A DNA stretch of 64,000 nucleotides. Origin: Apricaphanius iberus (lineage: Eukaryota > Chordata > Actinopteri > Cyprinodontiformes > Aphaniidae). A program made the translations under genes and the position numbers. The stretch spans positions 310,001 to 374,000 of the forward strand of contig JAPXFQ010001387.1 of NCBI GenBank assembly GCA_028564705.1, in the 5' to 3' direction. This document shows positions 10,856-21,600 of this stretch, piece after piece; the first letter of the stretch is position 1; the number at the start of each line of letters is the position of its first letter. The notes under the pieces are model-generated. The model made no database searches. It saw nothing but the letters and a program-made list of their open reading frames with translations, and was not told the DNA's origin.

Positions 10856-13450
10856 ATGGCACCAACAAAAGCAGCAGAAAGGCAGAGAAAGTATCGGGCA
10901 CGTCTTAAAAGTGATCCAGAAAGAAGGGAGAAATACCTGCAGAGTGAACGTGAGAGATGGCAAAAGAATGTAGAGGAAGGGAAAAAGAAAGCAATTAAAG
11001 ACTTGAGTGAAAGAGAAAAGCGGCAGAAAAGAAAAATGTGGAGAGCAGCTTACAAAAGAAGCAAGGAGAGGAAAGCAGCGCTCAAGAATTTATGCACTTC
11101 TCCACACAGTCCAGATCAGGGAGATCACCCAGAGCAGTCTTCGCAGCCAGGATCTTCAAGGTTAGGGCAATGGGCAGTTAACAGTGTTAGAAAATGGCCA
11201 AATTACACAACTTGATTTGAGAAAAAGGGAGGGGAAGAGGGGGGAAATGGCCTAATTCTCCAGACCCAAATCAACTTAACTTTTTTCTTTTGTAGGCAAC
11301 GCCTGGCAGCACAGAAGATGAACAGAAAAGAAAGAAACAAGCTCAAGAGGGAAATAGAAGAACTTAAGAAAAAAGTCGAAAAAGAAAGAACAAAGAAGGA
11401 AAAATACAAAAAAAGGTGCCAACGTTTTAGGAAACAATCTGATTCCCCACGGTCAAAGGTAAATAAACTGACAGCAAATTGGCCCATTAACCCCCAAATA
11501 AAAAAGACATTGCTTTACCACCAATCACTAATTCAAATCATCAGTAATAAATACAGACAAGCCACCAAGGATAGGGAAAGACAGCTGATTGCGAAAGTTA
11601 CAACAGGGAGGATTGTAAAAAAATACAGATTGCAAAAATTTGCCAGAGAGTCACTTGGATTTTCAAATAAGCATTTTAAATATCATGAGAGTCTTCATTT
11701 TGAAAGAAAGAAGACCAGCAGGTTCACTGATAACTTCAAAAATAGAGTGAAGGCATTCTATTTAAGGGATGAGGTCAGTAGGATCACCACTGGAACCAAA
11801 CAAACCCTCACAAGGAACAAGGTCAAAATGCAGAAGAGGTTCCTGGTGGATACACTACAAAATATTCACAGAAGATTTTTAGCAGAAAATCCAGAACAAA
11901 ACATATCGTATTCCCTTTTCTGTCACCTTCGCCCTTTTTGGGTTGTCAATCCAACAATCTCTGAACGAGACACATGCATGTGTAAATTGCATGAAAATCT
12001 GAGCTTTGTGGCAGTGAAGCTTAGTCAGCTGAAAATTATTGAGACTGCCAATCTAGAACAGTTGGTAGAGATGGTGTGCTGCAACTCATCCAACAAAAGC
12101 TGTATGTATGGAGAGTGTGTCCACTGCAAGGACAAGAGTGTCCCGATCTCAAGTGCTTATAACAGCATTTCAAATGCATCTTTTACCCAGTGGGTAACAG
12201 AAGAGAAGGAAATGGATAAAAAGAAAGAGGGAGAAAAGGCAACTGTCAAGGTGACGTTTAAAAAATCTGTGGAGGGCACACAAGAAGCCCTCATGAAGCT
12301 CTTCCACAGCTACATTAAGCGATTTAAACAGCATCACTTTAACATTAAGCAGCAATATGCTTTCTGCCGTGAGCTGGAAAAAAACATGTCAGGGGATGAG
12401 GCTTTGATACATGTTGACTTTTCAGAAAATTACAGCTGTAAATACAGCTCTCAAGTTCAGGCGGTCCACTTTGGGGCTTCACATCAGCAGGCCATCCTTC
12501 ATACGGGTGTGTTGTATGTTGGCAGACACCCAGAGCCTGTGTGCTTCAGCACCATCTCCGCCAGTAGACACAAAGGCCCTCCAGCAATATGGCAACACCT
12601 ACATCCTGTGCTGGATTACCTTCAGGCCCAACATCCACAAGTGTCTGTGCTGCACTTTTTCAGTGATGGCCCCTGTACTCAGTACAAACAACGAGGCAAC
12701 TTCTTCCTTTTCGCCACACAGCTGGACAGAAGAGGATTCAAGGCTGGTACTTGGAACTTTTTCGAGGCTAGTCACGGAAAAGGAGCACCAGATGGGGTGG
12801 GGGGGGCCTTAAAAAGAGCAGCTGATATGATGGTGGCAAAGGGCCATGACACCCCAGATGCAACAGAGTTGTTCAAGGCCTTGACTGGGACAAACACAAC
12901 AGTGAAACTGTTCTTTGTGAAAAGTCAAGATGTCGAGGAAGCAATGGAGAAAATGCCAAAGCTGATAGCAGCAGTTCCTGGCACCATGAAAATTCACCAG
13001 GTCATTACTCTGGCTCCAGGAGAAGTGCTATCTCGAGATGTAAGCTGCATGTGCACAACACGGAAGCAGTTTAACTGCAAGTGCTTCAAAACCCAGTGTT
13101 TCAGTTTTGGCCAGAAGGGAACAACCGCTGTGCCACAGCCAGCCAGTGCAGAGAATCTGAAAAATGAAATCCAATGGGAAAGTCCAGAGCTGATGGGGAA
13201 ATGGTGTATTATCAGATATGATAATGATTTGTATCCAGGCATCATTCTGAACATACAGGAAACACACGTCCAGGTCAAATGCATGCATCGTGTCGGGTCA
13301 AACAGATTCTTCTGGCCGCATCAGGATGACATCCTCTGGTACCTGTTTGATGATGTCCTTGAAGTCATTCCACCCCCACAGCCTGTGACAAAGCGCCATG
13401 TGGAGGTCTTGAAAGAGGTGTGGAACCGACTTACAGGCGGAAGTCCATGA
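10856..13450 (+). CDS. Transposase-like protein, DDE family, 819 aa, two exons
   Basis: Exon 1 is 10856-11160 and exon 2 is 11296-13450. The donor is at 11161 (CAAG|GTTAGG) and the acceptor follows a T-rich tract ending TGTAG at 11295; the phases join to an uninterrupted 819-aa frame. Residues about 4-85 are highly basic (AERQRKYRARLKSDPERR), like a DNA-binding basic region. Residues about 110-148 form a charged coiled coil. Cys/His clusters follow (TCMCKLHEN at about 329; C363, C364, C371, C376, C379). The core has three acidic candidates: D476 (VDFSENY), D559 (FSDGPCTQYK) and E592 (FFEASHGKGAPDGVGG), a DD(32)E arrangement. A second Cys cluster begins at C686 (SCMCTTRKQFNCKC), followed by an SH3/Tudor-like tail (YPGIIL, FFWPHQDDI). 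Residue roles are inferred from pattern. No stop or frameshift disrupts it, so it may be recently active. A domesticated gene is the alternative, but the TIRs argue against it. Confidence 0.85.
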
Positions 13451-13770
13451 AGCAAAAGGCTCATGCATACACCCTCAGATACAGACACAGGGAAATCATT
13501 AACAGATTAATGTTATTATCAGTTCACAAGTTTCACTGTATGTACAGTAACAGGAATAAGGTGTCTTATTACACCACTCATTAGTTCTTTAAAAGTATTT
13601 GACAAGATAAGGCTTGGTTCTTATACCTGAAAACACAGGACATGCATACTCATACAAATGCCCACACACACTCCACATTATGTTGACATTTGAGCTTTTC
13701 GTTTACAATGCTTTGATGAATTATATATTGTTGTAGTTGCTGTTTTTCATTTGGGTTATTTAAACTCAGT

Positions 13771-14199
13771 TCAACTGCAATTTATATCTGTTGTTCTTGT
13801 CAAGAGAGTAGGTTTGATTTTGACTTTGTTGGGGACATTAAAGTGCTCCAAGGCAGCACTCCTGGAAGTTGATGTTTTTTTGCATTTGCAATCATAATTT
13901 CCTTTAATGTAGAGCTGATCAAACAAACAAGCTTGTAATACATGATGAGGCCTCTTAGAACACCAGTCTTGATATAAAGCTCTGTTTCAAAACCACATGG
14001 GTGAAGCGTTGTTATTCAGATCATCATCACACTAATATTTGTCACAACGTTGAATTTCATGACTAACATATCCATCATTATTTAAACTCACCTGTGAATT
14101 TCCAGCTTCTCCTCCATCTCAGCCTCCTCCACCTCCTCCTGCCTATCTACTGTCTGATTCTTGTGGTTGCACAATGAAATACAGTGTTCATAGAAAATC
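13771..14199 (-). other. Candidate antisense exons inside the transposon
   Basis: On the minus strand, 14199-14092 is an open 108-bp block. It follows a pyrimidine-rich tract ending TATAG and is followed by a strong donor (AG|GTGAGT). It reads IFYEHCISLCNHKN, then a Glu-rich stretch (QEEVEEAEMEEKLEIH). It can join in phase to 13861-13771 (acceptor TTCCAG), which reads SAALEHFNVPNKVKIKP and then reaches a TGA. No start codon or upstream exon was found. It could be a second transposon gene, a captured exon or chance. Confidence 0.3.
13837..13842 (+). promoter_or_regulatory. Possible poly(A) signal ATTAAA of the transposase gene
   Basis: ATTAAA about 390 bp after the stop codon at 13448-13450. 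It is the first plausible hexamer I noticed; use is not shown. Confidence 0.3.
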
Positions 14200-14263
14200 C
14201 TATACAGTGAGTTTGAGAGTTAAAAAAAACAACTATTTATATGTTTAAGTGTATTTGTCCCTT

Positions 14264-14652
14264 CAACCCCGTTACCATATTCAACCCCGTTACCCTAGTC
14301 TCAACCCCGTCACGCCTACATTTTCATACATTATTTTAAAAAATGCATTAAAAAGTCATTTAATGATTGTTGACATCTGTTTAAAATGTTGAGAGCTATT
14401 ACAAGCTTATTGATTTTGGTGAAAATTCTTCAGTTAAACTACACTTTTGAGGAAAAATGACAAGAGCCCTTTCACGAAAAGGGACATTTCAGGCTTTAGT
14501 AAACCAAAAAAGTGAGATTTTATATAATTTTTGTATTTACAATTAGTTTATTAGTGTGGGGGACATGTAATTAATATGAAAATATGTATTTCTTTAGAAA
14601 TACATTTTATGATCATATTCAGAGAGCTTCCATTTTGTACATAACGGGGTTG
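14264..14652. repeat. Right subterminal array of CAACCCCGTTAC motif
   Basis: Forward copies at 14264-14275, 14282-14293 and 14302-14313 (CAACCCCGTCAC), spaced 18-20 bp, and one reverse copy at 14641-14652 (ATAACGGGGTTG). This mirrors the left array, and no copies were noticed in the coding part. Confidence 0.8.
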
Positions 14653-14823
14653 AAGAATAACATTGCCCAGATCTTGAAATAATGAACAATAATGATAGAG
14701 AGCTGGTGTGTGAGGTGGGAAGATATGTTTTTCTGATAGTTAAAATATCCTTAATGCAGTGGGGTATACATACAAGTGATACATTTTAGTAAAAAATATG
14801 AAGATGTCAAAGTCCAATTTGAA

Positions 14824-14843
14824 CCATTCTCGTGGAATGACTC
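14824..14843 (-). repeat. Right terminal inverted repeat of the 4.9-kb transposon
   Basis: Reverse complement GAGTCATTCCACGAGAATGG, paired with the left TIR at 9927-9946. It is followed by the candidate TSD AAAT at 14844-14847. Confidence 0.7.
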
Positions 14844-15251
14844 AAATGCTATTAAATACAATAATTATGTATTCCTTAATTTATTAGAATTGTATAATTC
14901 ATACAAATATTTATCTAAATGTTCTCACAGGGTAATGCAAATATGTGGAATGTATTTTTATTTTCAGAAATTATTATTCAAATCGTTTATAATTTGTTAT
15001 CTACAGTTTTATTATATAAATGAAAAAATTAATAAATTAATCAAAAATCCTTTTTAAAAATATATTTTGAGATGGTCATTACTACATAGGAATCATGTTG
15101 GCTTGTTTGCATATCCCTAGATCAAGTCATATTTCAATAATAAATTCTCAACTGGTGTTTTATGAAACTATTGTGTATTAAGAAATTCCTTAAAAATCAA
15201 TATTCTGACAAGTTAATGCATTCATGTGGAATCAGATTCTTTAAATTGTGT

Positions 15252-15253
<2 letters not shown>

Positions 15254-15286
<33 letters not shown>
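15254..15286. repeat. (TA)n microsatellite
   Basis: About 16 uninterrupted TA units. The rest of 14848-15390 is AT-rich and shows no gene. Confidence 0.9.
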
Positions 15287-15289
<3 letters not shown>

Positions 15290-15389
15290 AGTGTAACTTC
15301 AACAACAACAAATAAATCCGCATATGGTTACCGTCAGAAAGCCCAATTGTCCCTTGCCGGTACCCGTACATAAGATGCTGTTTTGTTGA

Positions 15390-15645
15390 CACTTTTCTCC
15401 ATCAGCTGACTGCTCGCTGAGACGATGAACAGCTCCTCACAGACTGACCTTCCCAGTTTAATTTTCTCCGGGCTACCGCACCTCTCCGAACCGAGAAGCC
15501 ATCGGCAGAGTTCAGGAAGTGTCTCGTTAATGCCGAGGAGAGCGGCAGCTGAGAATGGCCGCTGTTTGCTAACTGACCATTAGTCAGTTAGCAGCTTTAG
15601 GTCCCAGCTAGCAGACAGCTTGATTAGCCGATGCTTGGATAAGCC
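15390..15645 (+). promoter_or_regulatory. Presumed plekha3 promoter / 5' UTR
   Basis: Noticeably more GC- and CpG-rich than its surroundings, directly upstream of the plekha3 ATG. It includes an ETS-like 'caggaagtg' at about 15509. No TATA box was identified, as is usual for a housekeeping gene. The transcription start was not located. Confidence 0.45.
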
Positions 15646-18600
15646 ATGGAGGGGATTTTATACAAGTGGACTAATTACATGACAGGTAAGGACTCTGTCT
15701 GATATTATTTTTTAACATACTTTGTTATATATATATATATTTCCTGTAAGTTATATATTTGATGTAAGTTGCATTACAAATGTTCATGTTCATGTTGAAC
15801 TGTTAAATGTCTAACATTAGGAACAGGCTATTTCAGCGATGGTTCAAATTAATAAACAAATATAAAGCTTTTCAGACTAAAAGAAAGGCCTTTAAGATTA
15901 AATGAAAAGATACACTATGTAAAAATGGCAGTGTAACTGTTTATTTTTGTATCTTACCTGCATAAAGCTCTACAATTTAGTCACTACGGCTACTGCTTAA
16001 TACAATGCATCTTAAATAGATGAGTAGGGCTGGGTATCGATTTATATTTTAAGATTCAATTCCAACTCACAGGAGTTAGAATCGATTATCATCATCTGAT
16101 CTGATGCGATCCACTTCAGTCTGATCCAGTTCGAGATATGTATCATTGTATCACATGTATCATATGTATGTAGATATTTATCATTTGGGTAGATATGCTT
16201 TGTAATATATTTTTTTTAACCTGTTATCTTATATGCCTGTAATTCAGTGCCTTAACAATGGGTGAATAAAAATAGCATGGCAGAAAAAAAACTGTATTAA
16301 TAATTTCAGAAATATGCCTTAATAGACCTGTCTGGATTTTTTATTTCCTATTTTAGGTTTAAGAAAGGGCTAACTATGTTAAACAATTAAACCGATTTTT
16401 TAACTTGTAAATTGAATTTGATTCTTAGAATTTTTATAAGAATCGATTGAGAATCGATTTTTGTTTTTGTGAACGCAGCTCAATAAGTTGATTTAAAAAT
16501 GTTTTTTTAATCAAATCTTTTTTGTCTTTTAATCCTAGTCACACAATTAGAAGTACGAAATATTTAAATAACTGTCCATATTTCTTTTGCTATTTATATG
16601 TGTTACAACTATCTGATAATAATTTTTTTGGTTTTAAATATTTGGGTCTTTTTTTTAATTGTTTCTATTATACAATCTGGCTTAAACCATTTAAATAACA
16701 AGTAAATAGGAGTAAAACTACAGATTAAATGGTTGTTATATGTCCCTATTTCTATATTTTATTTCCGTTCACTTTTGTATGATTCACATACCATTCACAC
16801 AGTGCAAAAAAAAACATCTATAAAACTAACTCACTTGAAGTATTTATCTAAAATAACCTGCGTGTTGAACAACAGGTTGGAAGCACTTAATAGGAAAGAA
16901 GTGGCTGTGTGTTTCAGCAGTTTATTGATGTTTTTTCCACATGGAATGGTTTAACAATACAGCAGTGCATATAGATAATACATATTTTTCTTTACATACT
17001 AAGAATTTATTTTGAAAGTGGTCCCCTATTTAGCAAAAACTATATATTTTATTGGTTTTAATCATACTAACTGACTTAAGTATTCATCCAAGTTGATATG
17101 CTAAGTATAAGTTTCAGGGCATGCCATTGTATAAATGCTGAAATGCAAAATTGCTTTTAAGTAAGTGTAAGTAAGACATTCATATGTCAAAAATGCTGCA
17201 GTGTAGATTTGACCTCCTACTGTATACATGCACTGCTTTTAATAGAAACAAAAACATCAGCAGGTGACTATAGAGTTTCATTCTCTTGAAGTGAGGAGAG
17301 GACAGTATTTGACCTTTATGGTGCCAGCGTAGCTCGTCAATAAATAATAGAGGCGGATAATGAGATTTGGATTCGCTGTTGACTGTTTTCTCACCCTGAT
17401 CTGCAGGCCATCCTACAGATTTCACAAGTTTGTCTTTTTAACCGCTACAGTAAAACTTAATAACGGCAATAAATTATGCTAAACAGCTCATCAGGGTCCA
17501 CAAAAGCCAGTTTGTGATCCCAGGTGTACGAGGTGTGCTGAAGCAGGTCAACATCTAAAACATGCAAAGCATTGGGCCTCAGGGAGCAGCACCGTTCGGC
17601 GTAGAACTGAACCAGATTGAACTCTTTTTGTCCAGAAATACTTTGTGTCTTTTACATTGTATTTTTTTCTCAATTTTCTCAATTTGTGTTGATTTTATTA
17701 GATTGGTGAAGGTAATTTTGTTAATCATGACAGAGGAGATAATGATCTAAGAATTTCCTTGAGATGAAAGGCTAATTTCCCTCGAGTACGAAAGTTCACA
17801 CTTTGTCCACGGATAAAATAATAGCAATGTAAACTCTTCCTGTGTGCACAGGAACAACAAACAGTCGCAGTAAATATCACATATCATACCTGTTAGTTCC
17901 AGTCATTAAATCTGTGTTTGTTTTCATAACATGTCAAGTGTTTACAGCATTTTTCTTGTAGGCATAGATACGGATGTCTTAGAAACACGTGATACACAGA
18001 AGCATATTTTAACAGAATAGGGTTTAAAAAATACACTGAACAAAAATATGAACGTAGCACTTTTGTTTGTGCTCCCATTTTTTTCTGAGATGAACTCAAA
18101 GATCTGAAACATTTTCTACATACACAAAATAACAATTTCTCTCAAATATTGTTCGCAAATCTGTGATTGTGAGCACTTTTCCTGTGCTGAGATAATCCAT
18201 CCCACCTCACAGGTGTACCATATCAAGATGCAGATTGGACAGCCTGATTGTTGCACAGATGTGCCTTAGACTGGCCACAATAAAAGTGGACTCAGAAAAC
18301 CAGTCAGTATCTGGTGGGACCACCATTTGCTTCGTGCAGTGCAACACATCTCCGTCGCTTGTGAAGTTGCTGGATATTGGCAGGAAGTGGAACACGCTGT
18401 TGTATGCGCCGATCCAGAGCATCCCAAACATGCTCAATGGTTGACATGTCCTGTGAGTATGCTGGCCATGCAAGAACTGCAATGTTTTCAGCTTCCAAGA
18501 ATTGTGTACAGATCCTTGCAAAATGGGGCAGTGCATTATCATGCTGCAACATGAGGTGATGTTGTTGGATGTATGGCACATTAATGAGCCTCAGGATGTT

Positions 18601-21600
18601 GTTAGGGGTATCTCTGTGCATTCAAAATGCCATCAATAAAATGGACCTGTGTTCTTTGTACATAACGTACGCCTGCCCATACCATAACCCCCCCCCGCCG
18701 CCGCAGGCCACTCGATCCACAACATTGACATCAGAAAACGGCTCACCCACACAATGGCACACGCTCTGTCTGCCATCTTCCCTGAACACCGTAAACTGGG
18801 ATTCATTCGTGAAGAGAACACCTCTGAACTGGAGTCAGGTCGAGACACCGATGAGGACGACGAGGATGTAGATGAGCTTTCCTGAGATGGTTTCTGACGG
18901 TTTGTGCAGAAATTCTTTGGTTATACAAACCGGTTGTTTCTGCAGTATTCCGATTTTCTGGTTTCAGACAATCTTGGAGGTGAACATGCTGGATTTGGAG
19001 GTCCTTTCACATGGTCTGCCGTTATGAGGCTGGTTGGATGTACTGCCAAATTCTCGGAAACGCCTTTGGAGACGGCTTATGGTGGAGAAATTAACATTCA
19101 ATTCATGAACAAAAGCTCTGGCGGACATTCCTGCTGTCAGTATGCCAACTGCAAGCTCCCTCAAAACTTGCAACACTTGTGGCATTATACCGTGTGATAC
19201 AACTAAACATTTCAGAGAGGCCTTTTTATTGTGGCCAGTCTTTGCACACTTGTGCAATAATCATGCTGTCTAATCAGCATCTTGACATGGCACACCTGTG
19301 AGATATGATGGATTATCTCAGAAAAGGAAAAGTGCTCACTATCACAGATTTAGACAGATTTGTGAACAATATTTGAGAGAAATTGTTATTTTGTGTATGT
19401 AGAAAATGTATCAGATGTTTGATTTCCTCTCATAAAAAATGGGAGCAAAAACAAGTGTTGCTTTTTTTTGTTCAGTGTAGTTAAAAAATACAATATATTT
19501 ATCCCAAAGGCAAAGTAAGTCATTCACACTGTGAATGGTGATACTGTGAGCAGGAAGGATCTCCAGTAGCAGTCTGTCTTGTGAATCTGGCAATATCCAC
19601 AAAAGGAACAGATCTGGAGTAAAGTAACAGAGATACGTTTCTAATAATCTGCAATCATTTATATTCTCCTTTATCGTCCCTCAGTGGAGAAATAAAGGTG
19701 TACCAGCAGCAAAGTTAACAGCAATCTGAGTCTTCCATCTTTACAGAAGATGGTGACAATGATCAGGAAATACAGACTGTATGTTGGCAAATTTACAACA
19801 TAAGAAACAGAAAAAAAAGTGTACAGTTAAGACATAAAGCATACCTAGATTTATAAAAATGTGGTACTAATTTTCTAGGTGATAATAAAAAATGTCCCTG
19901 AATATTTATGCAATGAAAAAACAAATTACTGATAACAAGATTGTTGGAAAAACTTTTCAAATTAAGCAGATCTTACTTCCAAATAGTGTTGTTAAATACA
20001 TTTTACAAAAATAGTCCAAAATATTCAGCCTGTTTTTCATTTTTAATATTAAACCTAAAATAATGTAAATTAAAACCCAATAATTATTCATTAATTATTA
20101 TCCCTTTGTACATCTTACACTTTTCCGTGTTTTGCCGTGTTAGCCGCAAACTCAGTGTAATTAGTGGATTTTATTCAGCAGACCTACATAAAACAAAGCA
20201 TAACTGTGATGGGGAGGGAAATTGTGCCAGTGTTACATCATCTTATCTTAACACGTGTTGGTTTTTGTTAATCGATGGTATAACGTTCTCAATAACATAC
20301 AGTGGAGTTGTGATTTATTTATTTATTGGTTAGCACTGCAATCATTTATATTCTCCTTTATCGTCCCAAGGAAGCTTGTGGTGTCTGTTTGCATGGAGTT
20401 CTCCCTCCAGGTACTCCGGCTTCCTCCCACAGTCCAAAAACATGACTGTCAGGTTAATTGGTCTCTCTAAATTGTCCTTAGGTACGAGTGTGTGCGTGCA
20501 TGGTTGCTTGTCCGGTCTGTCTCTGTGTTCCCCTGTGATGGACTGGCGACCTGTCCATGGTGTACCCCACCTCTCGCCAATTGACAGCTGGAGAGAGGTC
20601 ACCCCCCCCCCCCCCCCCCCCCCATGACCCCTTGAGGATTATGCAGCTTAGTAAATGGGTGGATGGGTGGGTGTATATGTAAAATCTGTACACTCCTTTT
20701 GGGTATTTTCCTTATCTACAATAAACAGTTTAGCTGTAATCAGTCCGTATTTTAGTTAAGCTACTGCCTCCACTGAGCTGTAGCTGTTGTCGTGTCAGAA
20801 GGTCACAGGGGATTTCCTTCTTTCCCATCATAAGCCTATCTGCTACCGATCAGTGTATCTATCCTGTTATATCTGTTATATCCTGAGTCATATCTTTTTT
20901 TTTTTTTTTTTTTTACATTAAATCCTGCTTTTTTTAAATCAGGGTTTTCTGTTTGGTTAGACTGTTCAGGATGACAAGAAGGGTCATCCACTTGGCATAT
21001 AGACGGTCATGCAGTATTCTACCTGATAAACTCATAACCTTTAGCCAATTTTCCTTTGTTTATCTATTATGTAGGTTTTTGCAAAGATGTCTGTAAAAAA
21101 AACGGCAAAAAAGATGTAAAAGCGACAATCGTCAGGAGTTTAAAGATGGTGACACAGTTGTGAGTGTTTGAACGTGTGTTTCCTGTCTCCAGGCTGGCAG
21201 CCTCGCTGGTTTGTCCTAGAAGACGGCGTGATCTCGTACTATGACAACGAGGACGACGTCGGGAAAGGCAGCAAAGGATCCATCAAGATGTCCGTGTGTG
21301 ACATTAAAGGTTGGTTCAAATGTTTGTTCTCAGTCAAGTTTCTATCAAGGTAAAAGCATCCATCACGCCCCGCTTCACGTTTCAGTCCACCCGACGGATT
21401 CGACTCGCCTGGAGCTGATCATCCCAGGCGAGCAGCATTTCTACGTGAGAGCTGTGAACGCGGCAGAGAGGCAGCGGTGGTTGGTGGCTCTGGGATCATC
21501 CAAGGCTGGAACGCTGGAAAGCCACAAACACAGGGGTACAGAAAACACGCTTTGATCTGGGGGGGAAGGATTTCAGCTGTTTTGTTGTAAATAAACTGAT

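Larger units (their letters stand above)
9927..14843 (+). mobile_element. Intact-looking 4.9-kb DNA transposon, DDE type
   Basis: The termini are imperfect TIRs: left GGGTCATTCCATGAAAATAG at 9927-9946; right, reverse-complemented, GAGTCATTCCACGAGAATGG at 14824-14843 (16 of 20 match). The flanks show the same 4 bp, AAAT, at 9923-9926 and 14844-14847, a candidate TSD in AT-rich DNA. Inside are a two-exon transposase-like gene (10856-13450) and subterminal arrays of a 12-bp motif. GRG-type termini with a 4-bp TSD recall the Sola group (Sola2). That assignment is from memory and was not tested. The element lies between klhl10 and plekha3. Confidence 0.78.

Noticed and set aside
12411..12812. 133-aa plus frame
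   Set aside because: Out-of-frame shadow of the 819-aa transposase exon 2.
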